Assembly (NCBI RefSeq): GCF_003586445.1
Contig: NZ_CP030028.1
Coordinates: forward strand, 944,501 to 1,008,500
Source of the DNA: Bacillus sp. Y1
GTDB lineage: Bacteria > Bacillota > Bacilli > Bacillales > Cytobacillaceae
Reading direction: 5' to 3'
Length of the DNA: 64,000 bases
In this document: in pieces, positions 9,155 through 17,682 of the stretch
Numbering within the stretch: the first letter of the stretch is position 1
Layout: every line of letters begins with the position of its first letter
The notes under the pieces: generated by a model
What the model saw: the letters and a program-made list of their open reading frames with translations, nothing else
Told to the model about the DNA's origin: nothing
Database searches by the model: none
Translations under genes and position numbers: made by a program

Positions 9155-10058
9155 TTATTCCCTTTTTGCTTCAGCTATCCGAATGGTAAGCCCTATTCTA
9201 TTGGCTGCCTTAGGAGGAGCATTATGTGCTCGAGTCGGAATCTTTAATGTGGGTCTTGAGGGCTTAATTCTAGCAGGTGCCTTTTCCGCAATCGTTGGTA
9301 ACTATTATAGTGGAAGTGTGATAGTAGCTGTTTTAACCGGAGCCTTCGGTGGTGTTCTAGTCTCTTTATTATTTGGACTAGCGACGATCAAGTTTAAAGC
9401 TAATCCGATTGTAGCCGGTATTGCTATAAACTTTCTTGTTTTAGGATTAACTACTTTTGGCCTCCGAGCCATATTTCAAGTAAAAGGAGCCTTTTATGAT
9501 AAGGACATGAATGGACTTCCGAAGTGGGACCTTCCACTTATTGAAAATATACCTGTGATTGGAAAGCTTCTATCAGGTCACTCGCCACTTGTGTATACTG
9601 CCTTTATTGCAGCGATACTATTATATATTTTCTTGTTTAAAACCGTCGTTGGGTTCCGTATTTTAGCAGTCGGAAAAAATGAAGCAGCGGCAAGAAGCTT
9701 AGGATTAAAGGTTACCGCTCTTCAGTATGGAGCAATTGTGGCAAGTGGAGTTTTATGCGGTCTTGCAGGTGCCCAGCTATCACTTGGTCAAGTTACTATG
9801 TTTACTGAGGGAATGACGGCTGGAAGAGGATTTATCGCGTTAGTAGCGATGATGCTTGGTCAGTCACATCCGATTGGCATGATTGGTTCGAGTTTATTGT
9901 TTGGTCTGATGGATGCGATGAGTATCAGGCTACAAGGGTTTTCTATGCCTACGCAATTCACGGCCATGCTTCCATACGTGATTACGATTATCGCAATGTT
10001 CTTTTTAAAGGATCGTGGCTTAGAATCACAAGCATCAGGACAGCAAAGCTCTAGATAA
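9141..10058 (+). CDS. nupQ: Nucleoside ABC transporter permease (NupQ-like)
   Basis: A 305-residue second permease of the same importer with about nine helices. The conserved ARVGIFNVGLEG segment near residues 30-41 mirrors the motif of NupP. The start overlaps nupP and has a weak GGTGA site, so translation is probably coupled to nupP. The gene is followed 17 bp later by a molybdopterin oxidoreductase gene, so the operon seems to continue beyond the transporter. Confidence 0.87.
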   Translation: MELFDYSLFASAIRMVSPILLAALGGALCARVGIFNVGLEGLILAGAFSAIVGNYYSGSVIVAVLTGAFGGVLVSLLFGLATIKFKANPIVAGIAINFLVLGLTTFGLRAIFQVKGAFYDKDMNGLPKWDLPLIENIPVIGKLLSGHSPLVYTAFIAAILLYIFLFKTVVGFRILAVGKNEAAARSLGLKVTALQYGAIVASGVLCGLAGAQLSLGQVTMFTEGMTAGRGFIALVAMMLGQSHPIGMIGSSLLFGLMDAMSIRLQGFSMPTQFTAMLPYVITIIAMFFLKDRGLESQASGQQSSR

Positions 10059-10075
10059 GAACAGGGGTGAAACAC

Positions 10076-10744
10076 ATGAGCTTAAATAAAGCAGACAGAA
10101 TTAAACGAACAAGAGTACCAGTAGCCGATCCCAAGCATGCGAAACGGCTTCCGCCTGGACAAGCGTTAACGGAACGTTTTCCGATTTTGCATGAAGGAGA
10201 CGTTCCTGTTTATGATTTGGAAAAGTGGGATTTAAAGGTCTTTGGTGAGGTAGATAAAGAGGTCGTACTCACCTATAAGCAAATGAAAGAAATGCCTGAA
10301 ACAACCGTGACCGTTGACATTCATTGTGTTACTCGCTGGTCTAGATTTGATAATCAATTTACGGGAGTAAAGTTCAGTGATTTCTTAAAGGCAATAGACA
10401 TCACTCCTAAGAGCAAATACGTGATGCTTCATGCAGACCATGACTATACAGCGAATATTGCATTGGCTGATTTGTTACAGGACGACGTACTTCTTGCTCA
10501 TACATTTGAAGGGGAGCCATTAACGGATAAGCACGGGTGGCCATTAAGGCTTATTGTCCCTCATCTATATTTTTGGAAGAGTGTGAAATGGATTAGAGGA
10601 ATTGAGTTTATTGACGAGAATAAACCGGGATTTTGGGAACAAAATGGATTCCATCTTAATGGAGACCCTTTTAAAGAGGAACGATTTTCGGGAGAGGAAC
10701 TTCCTATTCCGGAGGATGAATGGGAGCGAAAAGACTTTGACTAA
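10076..10744 (+). CDS. Sulfite-oxidase-like molybdopterin oxidoreductase, single domain
   Basis: A 222-residue protein made of only the molybdopterin-binding domain of the sulfite oxidase / MsrP (YedY) group. Cys84 in DIHCVTRW fits the conserved cysteine that binds molybdenum, and HGWPLRLIVPHLYFWKSVKWI is the family segment near the C-terminus. There is no twin-arginine or other signal peptide, no haem domain and no dimerisation domain, so it should be cytoplasmic. AGGGG at 10063-10067 favours the ATG at 10076 over the GTG at 10067. It lies between a nucleoside importer and a nucleoside phosphorylase; its substrate and electron partner are unknown. A larger relative is encoded at 60528-61598. 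Confidence 0.8.
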   Translation: MSLNKADRIKRTRVPVADPKHAKRLPPGQALTERFPILHEGDVPVYDLEKWDLKVFGEVDKEVVLTYKQMKEMPETTVTVDIHCVTRWSRFDNQFTGVKFSDFLKAIDITPKSKYVMLHADHDYTANIALADLLQDDVLLAHTFEGEPLTDKHGWPLRLIVPHLYFWKSVKWIRGIEFIDENKPGFWEQNGFHLNGDPFKEERFSGEELPIPEDEWERKDFD

Positions 10745-11465
10745 CTTTCTGCCAAACCTTAAATTAGCGTCTGATTGTTTACCAGAGCGAGTCATTGTAT
10801 GTGGAGATCAGGCACGTGCGAAAATCATTGCAGAATTAATGGACAATCCAACTAAATTAGGTGAAAACCGTGAATACCATAGTTTTTCAGGTAGCTGGAA
10901 AGGAACAAAAGTAGCTGTGGTTAGTCACGGAGTAGGAGCACCAGGAGCAGCCGTCTGCTTTGAGGAGTTGATCATGGGTGGTGTCCAATCAATCATTCGT
11001 GTAGGGACGGCTGGCTCTTATCAAAAAGACGTACAGCCTGGCAGTCTTGTCATCAGTACCGCTGCTGTAAGCTGTGATGGGCTAACGAAACAAATTGTTC
11101 CTCCCGGGTTTCCAGCTATTGCCGATCGGACCATTGTAGAGGAATTAACAAATGCAGCGTCATCAAATGTTAAAGACCTATTGGTGAAAGAAGGAATGAC
11201 GCTTACTCTTGATGCGTTTTATTCTGGTGTTCTCGAATTTCCTCACCAATTATATAAAAAAGCAGGAGTTGTCGCAGTTGAAATGGAAAACTCAGCTCTT
11301 TTTGTCATCTCCTCTTTGAAAGGGATTAAAGCGGGAGCTATTTTAGCGATTGATGGCTTTGCAGATGCGGAACTTAGAGAAGAGTATAATCCTCATAACG
11401 AGGTAGTTGGTAAAGCAGTGAACGCAGGAATGAAAGTTGCTTTAGACGCAATTATACAAATGTAA
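10716..11465 (+). CDS. Nucleoside phosphorylase (PNP/UDP family)
   Basis: A protein of about 249 residues of the PNP/UDP phosphorylase superfamily, which splits nucleosides with phosphate into base and ribose-1-phosphate. Motifs seen are VIVCGDQARA (phosphate loop), RVGTAGSYQ, and GVVAVEMENSALF with the Glu that contacts ribose. GGVQSIIRVGTAGSY resembles uridine phosphorylase more than purine enzymes. The start is uncertain: GGAGG touches the ATG at 10716, so that spacing is poor, while a TTG at 10737 has GGGAG ten bases upstream. It overlaps the preceding oxidoreductase gene. With nupNOPQ it would salvage imported nucleosides. Confidence 0.83.
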   Translation: MNGSEKTLTNFLPNLKLASDCLPERVIVCGDQARAKIIAELMDNPTKLGENREYHSFSGSWKGTKVAVVSHGVGAPGAAVCFEELIMGGVQSIIRVGTAGSYQKDVQPGSLVISTAAVSCDGLTKQIVPPGFPAIADRTIVEELTNAASSNVKDLLVKEGMTLTLDAFYSGVLEFPHQLYKKAGVVAVEMENSALFVISSLKGIKAGAILAIDGFADAELREEYNPHNEVVGKAVNAGMKVALDAIIQM

Positions 11466-11489
11466 TTCAACTGACGTATGTTGAAGAGG

Positions 11490-11526
11490 AAATGACCTTC
11501 ACTTTTAAAGTGGAGGTCATTTTTTT
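11490..11526 (+). terminator. Terminator of the nup operon
   Basis: AAATGACCTTCACTT pairs with AAGTGGAGGTCATTT and runs into a T7 tract. It is the first strong terminator after nupN apart from the intercistronic hairpin. Confidence 0.85.
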
Positions 11527-11610
11527 AGGCTCGTACACTTTCTGAATTAGGTTTAACCTATGACCTCTCATGGGTAAGAAGTCTTTAACACTCGTAAGGG
11601 AGGGATTAAA

Positions 11611-11919
11611 GTGGAAGTACTCTCTGTAATTGGGTTACTTATTATCCTTTTAGTGGGGTGGATGATTTGGTCAAAACTGACTTGGAAAACCATCATGGTC
11701 GGTTCAGACATTCGTTCCGAGGAATCAATTAGAGATAAATATAGACTATATAAATCTGAGAATATACGTTGCCGGTTGAAAAAAGAGGTGCAGACCCCTA
11801 TTGTTACTGGAGTAAATCCAGTGGTAAGCAATCATGTGGATCCAAATGCCAGCTCATCCATTCTTAAGCTACTGGTTCATCGAAGAGATATCTATAAAGT
11901 CAATCAATTGAAGTATTAG
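11611..11919 (+). CDS. Small single-span membrane protein, unknown function
   Basis: A 102-residue protein starting with GTG behind a good GGGAGGG site. Residues 4-22 form one hydrophobic helix. The remainder is polar and basic (RDKYRLYKSE, CRLKKEV) and would face the cytoplasm. I do not recognise a family. It stands between two terminators, so it is probably transcribed alone. The clear ribosome binding site and flanking terminators are the main reasons to call it real. Confidence 0.6.
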   Translation: MEVLSVIGLLIILLVGWMIWSKLTWKTIMVGSDIRSEESIRDKYRLYKSENIRCRLKKEVQTPIVTGVNPVVSNHVDPNASSSILKLLVHRRDIYKVNQLKY

Positions 11920-11929
11920 TAAAAATGGT

Positions 11930-11970
11930 GGGTATTCATAGCATAACAAAGTGCTTTGAATACCCTTTTT
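11930..11970 (+). terminator. Terminator after small membrane protein
   Basis: GGGTATTCA (then AGCA) pairs with (TGCT then) TGAATACCC and is followed by T5. The same outer arms occur in the terminator at 22787. Confidence 0.85.
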
Positions 11971-12046
11971 GATTTTTCTAAAGTTCAGTTCCGCCCAAAC
12001 GGTTTTTCTCCTACTTGAATAGGCTGTTGTCAAGGGGGTGAATCAT

Positions 12047-12904
12047 TTGAAATGGGGGAATTTCTTGCTCATCTTCATTAGTGCGTTAGTTTTATTATTG
12101 CTTCCAATCTTCTATTTTCAGTCTGATTCAAATGAAACTAGTCATAACGAAACTCAAACTACCACCGCCAGTATAAACGAGCAACCCGATAATACTACAG
12201 AAGAAAACGGAAATATTGAAGATGGAAATGAAAAAGCCAACACAACTATCGATCCAAACGCTGATTATTGGGGAGTCGATTCTGCGTCATATACGACAGA
12301 AGAGCGATACGCCTGTGTAAATGAAAATTTCGGAAAGCCTACTGTTTGGGGGAGATATCTAGGGACGATTGATGGTGTTTCTAGTGGGTTAACAACAGAG
12401 GAAGTAGAATATTTGCATGCAAATGAAGTAAAAATCCTTCTGATCAATAATCAATTTAATAATGCAACTGGATATGAAAACGGGGTAGAGCAAGCGAATA
12501 TTGGGATCTCTCTGGCAGGGGAGTTAAATGTGCCAGAGGGTGTAGCTATATTTGCAGATATTGAACCAAATTATCCTGTCGATTCTGCATTTATTCAAGG
12601 CTGGTTTGATACGATGATGGGTTCTCCTTATGAGCCAGGTATTTATGGTGTATTCTCTCCGGATAGTGCTTTAGTTGAGGCATACCAAGTTTCTATAAAC
12701 GAAAATCAAGAGATTCAAAATAAGGTAATTCTGTGGACGGCCTATCCTCATGTAGACGTTACCACTCAAGCAAATGCACCAGCAAATGCTGCAGAGGCTC
12801 CTGAAGGTTCACTGTTGTATGGTTGGCAATATGGAATTGATGCAGCAACATGTAATATAGATACAAACCTTTTTAAAGGCAGTTTATTCGATTTTCTTTG
12901 GTAA
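12047..12904 (+). CDS. Secreted DUF1906 (Rv2525c-like) glycoside-hydrolase-fold protein
   Basis: About 285 residues. An N-terminal hydrophobic helix (residues 5-23) acts as signal or anchor, a Thr/Asn/Glu-rich linker runs to about residue 70, and a TIM-barrel DUF1906 domain follows (WGVDSAS, WGRYLGTIDG, FADIEP, LYGWQYG). Family members are predicted cell-wall glycoside hydrolases, often linked to spore or envelope surfaces; activity is not proven for most. AAGGGGG at 12032-12038 is spaced for a TTG at 12047 rather than the GTG at 12038, so TTG is chosen. It is monocistronic, with terminators on both sides. Confidence 0.78.
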   Translation: MKWGNFLLIFISALVLLLLPIFYFQSDSNETSHNETQTTTASINEQPDNTTEENGNIEDGNEKANTTIDPNADYWGVDSASYTTEERYACVNENFGKPTVWGRYLGTIDGVSSGLTTEEVEYLHANEVKILLINNQFNNATGYENGVEQANIGISLAGELNVPEGVAIFADIEPNYPVDSAFIQGWFDTMMGSPYEPGIYGVFSPDSALVEAYQVSINENQEIQNKVILWTAYPHVDVTTQANAPANAAEAPEGSLLYGWQYGIDAATCNIDTNLFKGSLFDFLW

Positions 12905-12915
12905 TAATATGAATC

Positions 12916-12952
12916 AAATAACCTCTTTCCTTAAAGGAGAGAGGTTATTTTG
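12916..12952 (+). terminator. Terminator after DUF1906 gene
   Basis: AAATAACCTCTTTCC pairs with GGAGAGAGGTTATTT, with TTAA in the loop. Confidence 0.8.
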
Positions 12953-13099
12953 TATATTTAATAATATTATCTAATAAATATGCTGGAATTTCGGAGTGAC
13001 ATATATTATATTAGAAAAATAGTAAAAATGTTGAATAAATATTTAATGCTATGTAATTTTATGAATATACCTTTTTCCATATATAAAGGAGTGTTACTA

Positions 13100-14272
13100 A
13101 TGAACAATCAATTAAAACAATATTTAGAGACGATACAAAACAAGCTATGGGAAATGAGTGATTCCCTTTACCACGACCCTGAGCTAGGTGATCAAGAATA
13201 TAAATCTATGGAAAAACTAGTTACGTTTCTAAAGGAGCATCATTTCGCAGTGGAAACAGGAATTGTCGGGCGGTCGACTTCCTTTAAAGCGGTATACGAC
13301 AGTAAAAAAGAGGGACCTACAATTGCCTATCTATCCGAATATGATGCACTACCTGGGGTAGGACATGGATGCGGACATAATATGATAGGAACAATGAGTG
13401 CAGGAGCTGGCGTGTTGTTGAGCAAAATGGTTGATGAGATAGGTGGACGAGTGGTTGTTCTTGGAACTCCTGCTGAAGAAACAAATGGAGCGAAGGTTCC
13501 GATGGCTGAGCAAGGGATTTTTGATGATATTGATGTGGCTATGATTTTGCACCCAGCTGACGAATCTTATGAAAGTGGAGATTCCTTGGCAATGGATGCG
13601 ATTCAATTTGAATATTCAGGTCAGTCAAGCCATGCGGCTGCATCTCCTGAAAAAGGAATCAATGCTCTTGATGCAGTCATTCAGCTCTTTAACGGTATTA
13701 ATGCCCTTCGTCAGCATGTGACATCCGATGTACGAATTCATGGGATTATTAAAGAAGGTGGAGTTGCTGCAAACATCGTTCCCGATAAAGCAGTTGCCCA
13801 ATTTTATGTGCGTGCGAAAAACCGTAGCTATTTAGATGAAGTCGTCCAGAAAGTGAAAAATATTGCCCATGGTGCGGAATTAGTAACAGGGGCAAAAGTT
13901 GAAATCACCAACTATGAACTTAGTTACGACAACATGCTAACCAATCAAACGCTATCCGAACTTTTTACAGAAAACCTACTTGCTACAGGGGTAAAAAAGG
14001 TTTTAAAAGCAAAGGACACATATGGATCTATTGACATGGGCAATGTAAGTCATGTTGTCCCTGCCATTCATCCGTATATTGGACTTGATTCACCGGGCCT
14101 TGTTGCCCATACAAAGGAGTTTGCAGATATTACTATTACGGAGAATTCTCATCAAATCTTGAGTAAAGGCGCACTTGCTCTTGCTTCAACTGGTTATGAA
14201 TTACTTACGAATAAAGAGATCTTTGAAAAAGTGGTAAACGAATTCCTAGAAACGAAAAGAATCCACGGATAA
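13100..14272 (+). CDS. M20-family metallo-amidohydrolase
   Basis: A 390-residue zinc peptidase/amidohydrolase of the M20 family, most like the cytoplasmic M20D amidohydrolases that release acyl or aminobenzoyl groups from amino acids. Metal-site segments seen are GHGCGHN (Cys91, His93), PAEETNGAK (Glu125-Glu126) and SSHAAASPEKGINALDA, where the dimerisation domain begins. The frame is open 40 codons further upstream, but the AAAGGAG before the ATG at 13100 fixes the start. An arginine-type importer follows in the same direction after 169 bp, so the enzyme might process an imported N-substituted amino acid; that link is inferred. Confidence 0.8.
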   Translation: MNNQLKQYLETIQNKLWEMSDSLYHDPELGDQEYKSMEKLVTFLKEHHFAVETGIVGRSTSFKAVYDSKKEGPTIAYLSEYDALPGVGHGCGHNMIGTMSAGAGVLLSKMVDEIGGRVVVLGTPAEETNGAKVPMAEQGIFDDIDVAMILHPADESYESGDSLAMDAIQFEYSGQSSHAAASPEKGINALDAVIQLFNGINALRQHVTSDVRIHGIIKEGGVAANIVPDKAVAQFYVRAKNRSYLDEVVQKVKNIAHGAELVTGAKVEITNYELSYDNMLTNQTLSELFTENLLATGVKKVLKAKDTYGSIDMGNVSHVVPAIHPYIGLDSPGLVAHTKEFADITITENSHQILSKGALALASTGYELLTNKEIFEKVVNEFLETKRIHG

Positions 14273-14318
14273 TCGTATTGATTTGTTAAAATAATAAAAT
14301 TATAAATACAGTTCGAAT

Positions 14319-14333
14319 AATAATCTGAATATT
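14319..14333 (+). promoter_or_regulatory. Candidate CodY box upstream of artP
   Basis: AATAATCTGAATATT matches the CodY consensus AATTTTCWGAAAATT at 12 of 15 positions. CodY controls many amino-acid importers in bacilli. The region is very AT-rich, so chance matches are easy. Confidence 0.3.
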
Positions 14334-14376
14334 TTTATATTAAAAAAGCTACTTTTCAAAATTATATGCGTGTGTT

Positions 14377-14398
14377 ATTATTCAATCAGTTGAATAAT
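14377..14398 (+). repeat. Inverted repeat upstream of artP
   Basis: ATTATTCAA and TTGAATAAT form a perfect 9-bp inverted repeat with a 4-bp spacer, 44 bp before the artP start codon. The size and position fit an operator for a dimeric regulator; none is identified. Confidence 0.4.
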
Positions 14399-14441
14399 TA
14401 TTCGTATACATCATATAAACGTTATATAAGGAGGAAACAAC

Positions 14442-15209
14442 ATGAAAAAGTTCGGTTTATTTATTACTTTAATTTTAACGTTAGTATTGGCAGCATGTGG
14501 CCAAAATAACGAATCTGGAAACGGTGAAGCAGAAGAGGGCAAAAAAGTATTAACCATGGGAACCTCTGCAGATTTTGCTCCATTTGAATCTCGAAACACA
14601 TCAGGAGAAGTAGAAGGCTTCGATATTGATTTAGCTAAATACATTGCAGAAGAATTAGGCTATGAGCTAAAAATTGAGGATATGAAATTTGATGGACTAA
14701 TTGGCGCACTTCAAGCGAATCGTGTAGATCTAGTATTATCAGGAATGTCTGCTACAGAGAAGCGTGCTCAGAATGTTGATTTTTCTACTCAGTATCATCA
14801 TTCAGGTGAAATGTTTATCACATTAAAGGACTCTGAAGTGACATCCCTTGATCAATTAGAAGGAAAAACGGTTGGAGTTCAGTTAGGTACGATTCAAGAA
14901 GAGGGTGCTCGAAAGCTTCAGGAAACAGTTGATTTTGAAATCAAGGCTGTTGACAACGCAACGATCTTGATTCAAGAATTGCAATCGAACCGTATTGATC
15001 TAGCGTACTTGGATAAGTCAGTAGCTACAGGATATATTAATGAGCAAGGATTAGCAGGATTTGATGATCCTACTTCGAGCTCACCAGGAATGGCGGTTGC
15101 TTTTCCAAAGGGCAGTGAACTAGTTGACGAAGTAAATCAAGTCCTAAAGGAAATGGAAGAGAACGGGAAGCTAGAAGAATTAAAAGCGAAATGGTTATCT
15201 GAAGAATAA
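14442..15209 (+). CDS. artP: Arginine-type ABC importer, binding lipoprotein
   Basis: A 255-residue family-3 solute-binding lipoprotein. The signal peptide ends in LAAC with the lipidated Cys20. The mature part shows the polar-amino-acid binding fold (TMGTSADFAPFES, EGFDIDLAKYIAEELG, LVLSGMSATEKRA). Lengths of this gene and the next two (255, 219 and 240 residues) and their order equal Bacillus subtilis artPQR (yqiXYZ), the arginine importer, which is why I use that name. The specificity could instead be another basic or polar amino acid. A strong AAGGAGG site precedes the ATG. Confidence 0.8.
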   Translation: MKKFGLFITLILTLVLAACGQNNESGNGEAEEGKKVLTMGTSADFAPFESRNTSGEVEGFDIDLAKYIAEELGYELKIEDMKFDGLIGALQANRVDLVLSGMSATEKRAQNVDFSTQYHHSGEMFITLKDSEVTSLDQLEGKTVGVQLGTIQEEGARKLQETVDFEIKAVDNATILIQELQSNRIDLAYLDKSVATGYINEQGLAGFDDPTSSSPGMAVAFPKGSELVDEVNQVLKEMEENGKLEELKAKWLSEE

Positions 15210-15245
15210 GTTTAACCAGAAAAATCTTAAAGTGAGGTGTAAGGC

Positions 15246-15905
15246 ATGAATTTGGATTTTAGCCAAATTGTGCCTTATATTCCTTTTATTTTAGAAGGAA
15301 TATGGGTTACATTACAGTTTGTCATTATATCAATTATCTTTGGTTTTATTTTAGGAACGGTTCTAGCATTATGTAAAATTTCAAAAATTAAAGCATTGAA
15401 CTGGTTTGGGGATGCATATACATCTATTTTCCGTGGAACACCATTAATTTTGCAGTTAATGATTATTTATTTTGCGATTCCACAATTAACAGGCTATGAT
15501 ATTTCTCCATTTTTATCAGCTATCCTTGCATTTGGTCTGAATTCCTCTGCATATGTATCGGAAATTATCCGTGCTGGAATTCAAGCAGTTGATAAGGGAC
15601 AAACAGAGGCTGCTCAAGCTCTTGGGGTACCTTATCGGTTGATGATGAAGGACATCATTTTACCACAGGCTTTAAAAAATATTTTACCTGCACTCATGAA
15701 TGAATTTATTACATTAACGAAGGAATCGGCTATTGTCTCAACTATTGGGTATTTAGATCTTATGCGCCGAGCTCAAGTAGTCGGTGCTGATATTTATCGA
15801 AACTTTGAACCTCTAATTTTTGTAGGGGTCATTTATTGGCTACTTGTTATGGTGTTAACGATCATTGGGAAAGTTGTTGAAAGGAGGTTGAAGTTCAGTG
15901 ATTAA
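15246..15905 (+). CDS. artQ: Arginine-type ABC importer, permease
   Basis: A 219-residue permease of the HisMQ type with about five membrane helices. The cytoplasmic loop that contacts the ATPase is seen as [25 protein letters not shown] (EAA motif). [12 protein letters not shown] is the conserved N-terminal segment. It lies 36 bp after artP and overlaps artR by 8 bp, so permease and ATPase are translationally coupled. Confidence 0.85.
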   Translation: MNLDFSQIVPYIPFILEGIWVTLQFVIISIIFGFILGTVLALCKISKIKALNWFGDAYTSIFRGTPLILQLMIIYFAIPQLTGYDISPFLSAILAFGLNSSAYVSEIIRAGIQAVDKGQTEAAQALGVPYRLMMKDIILPQALKNILPALMNEFITLTKESAIVSTIGYLDLMRRAQVVGADIYRNFEPLIFVGVIYWLLVMVLTIIGKVVERRLKFSD

Positions 15906-16620
15906 AGTGGAAAACCTCTATAAACAATTCGGTGATAATGAAGTACTAAAGGGTATCACGACTAATATTAATAGTGGTGAAGTTGTTTCGATTATTGGAC
16001 CATCTGGGTCTGGAAAATCAACTTTTCTTCGCTGTATCAACTTATTAGAAGTGCCAACAAAGGGAACTATATCGATAGACGGTCAAAGTATTACAGATAA
16101 AAATACAAATATACTAAAGGTTCGTCAACAAATTGGGATGGTTTTTCAGCACTTCAACTTGTTTCCGCATTTAAATGTACTTGAAAACTTAACGTACGCT
16201 CCAATCAAAGTAAAAGGAGAAACGCGACAAGTAGCGGAAGAAAAGGCTCGTAATTTGCTTGCGAAAGTGGGACTTACAGAAAAGGAAAAGGCATTTCCTA
16301 GTAACCTGTCAGGTGGACAAAAACAGCGTGTTGCTATTGCTCGTGCTTTAGCGATGGAGCCGAACTTAATGCTATTTGATGAGCCAACATCCGCACTTGA
16401 CCCTGAAATGGTTAAGGAAGTACTGAATGTAATGAAGGACCTAGCAAAGTCAGGTATGACGATGGCGATCGTTACCCATGAAATGGGATTTGCACGTGAA
16501 GTGGCTGACAGAGTATTATTCCTTGATGGTGGAGTATTGCTTGAAGACGCAAGTCCAGATGAGTTTTTTAGTAATCCAAAAACAGCGAGAGCGAAGGATT
16601 TCTTAGAGAAGGTATTATAA
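15898..16620 (+). CDS. artR: Arginine-type ABC importer, ATPase
   Basis: A 240-residue polar-amino-acid ABC ATPase. It has Walker [10 protein letters not shown], a Q-loop ([10 protein letters not shown]), the signature LSGGQKQR, Walker [15 protein letters not shown] and a switch His in VTHEM. Its GTG start overlaps artQ and follows GGAGG. A terminator ends the operon. Confidence 0.88.
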   Translation: MIKVENLYKQFGDNEVLKGITTNINSGEVVSIIGPSGSGKSTFLRCINLLEVPTKGTISIDGQSITDKNTNILKVRQQIGMVFQHFNLFPHLNVLENLTYAPIKVKGETRQVAEEKARNLLAKVGLTEKEKAFPSNLSGGQKQRVAIARALAMEPNLMLFDEPTSALDPEMVKEVLNVMKDLAKSGMTMAIVTHEMGFAREVADRVLFLDGGVLLEDASPDEFFSNPKTARAKDFLEKVL

Positions 16621-16635
16621 GATATAGTTGTGTTT

Positions 16636-16670
16636 AGGGCTATCCAAATGGATGGCTCTTTTTATTTTTT
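16636..16670 (+). terminator. Terminator of the art operon
   Basis: GGGCTATCC and GGATGGCTC with an AAAT loop, followed by a T-rich tract. Confidence 0.75.
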
Positions 16671-16724
16671 ATTAAATGTAAAAATGTTCATATTTTTGCC
16701 AAATTAAAGATGGTATTTTATTTG

Positions 16725-16738
16725 TGAAAACGCTATAA
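16725..16738 (+). promoter_or_regulatory. Catabolite-responsive element (cre) overlapping kduI -10 box
   Basis: TGAAAACGCTATAA matches the CcpA site consensus TGWAANCGNTNWCA at 13 of 14 positions. A TATAAT -10 hexamer at 16734-16739 overlaps it, so CcpA bound here would block the promoter when preferred sugars are present. No good -35 is seen. Confidence 0.6.
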
Positions 16739-16746
16739 TTAATTTA

Positions 16747-16777
16747 TGGAACATCATACCACGATGTGGAACGACAT
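16747..16777 (+). promoter_or_regulatory. Direct-repeat operator candidate upstream of kduI
   Basis: TGGAACNNCAT occurs twice (16747-16757 and 16767-16777), exactly 20 bp apart, so on one face of the helix. It lies between the -10 box and the kduI ribosome binding site. A likely binder is the IclR-type regulator encoded at 21181-21945, but this is inference. Confidence 0.4.
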
Positions 16778-16795
16778 ATAAAGGAGATGTAATTT

Positions 16796-17626
16796 ATGGA
16801 AATTAGATACTCGACACACCCTGAACATGCTAAAACATTTACTACTGAAGACCTTAGAAAGCATTATCTTGTTGAAGACTTATTTGTGCCTGGTGAGATC
16901 AAGCTTACCTACTCCATGGAAGACCGTGTAATTATCGGTGGAATTACCCCAACGAAAGAAACGATCTCTTTAGGAGGATACGACGAAATTAAGGCTAACT
17001 ACTTTTTAGAGAGAAGAGAAGTGGGAATCTTTAATGTTGGAGGTAACGGAAACATTACTGTCGACGGTGAAGTTTATGAGATGGAGAATAAAGACTGCTT
17101 GTATGTGGGATTAGGGAAGAAAGAACTTCTTTTTACAAGTGAATCAGCTGAAAATCCAGCAAAGTATTATTTATTCTCAGCATCTGCTCATAAAGAGTAT
17201 CCTGTGCAGCATGTTTCCTTTAAATCCATTGAAGGTGATCGTTTGGGAGCTCTTGAAAGTGCGAACGATCGTGTGATTCGTAGAATGATCCACAATGAGG
17301 GAATCCAAAGCTGTCAAGTGGTAATGGGAATGACTCAGTTAAATACAGGAAGTGTATGGAACTCGATGCCAACTCATACTCATGATCGCAGAATGGAAAC
17401 TTATTTGTATATCGATTTAGACGAAAATGCTAGAATGTTCCACTTTATGGGGGAGCCAACTGAAACAAGACATATCGTTATGAAAAATGAACAAGCGGTG
17501 ATCTCTCCGCCATGGTCCATTCATTGTGGTGCTGCAACAAGTAATTATACTTTCATTTGGGCAATGGCTGGCGAAAATAAGACCTACAATGATATGGATC
17601 AAGTGACAATGGATCAACTAAAGTAA
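16796..17626 (+). CDS. kduI: 5-keto-4-deoxyuronate isomerase
   Basis: A 276-residue cupin-fold zinc isomerase that converts 5-keto-4-deoxyuronate to 2,5-diketo-3-deoxygluconate, the step after unsaturated uronate release from pectin or related polyuronides. Metal-site and family segments are MPTHTHDRRMETYLY and PPWSIHCGAA. The length equals the KduI family. The ATG follows AAAGGAG. It is the first gene of the uronate cluster behind a cre site. Confidence 0.92.
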   Translation: MEIRYSTHPEHAKTFTTEDLRKHYLVEDLFVPGEIKLTYSMEDRVIIGGITPTKETISLGGYDEIKANYFLERREVGIFNVGGNGNITVDGEVYEMENKDCLYVGLGKKELLFTSESAENPAKYYLFSASAHKEYPVQHVSFKSIEGDRLGALESANDRVIRRMIHNEGIQSCQVVMGMTQLNTGSVWNSMPTHTHDRRMETYLYIDLDENARMFHFMGEPTETRHIVMKNEQAVISPPWSIHCGAATSNYTFIWAMAGENKTYNDMDQVTMDQLK

Positions 17627-17682
17627 TTTAAAACTAGTCACATTAACAATATAAAAATAATGAAATAGGAGTGTAATAAAAT

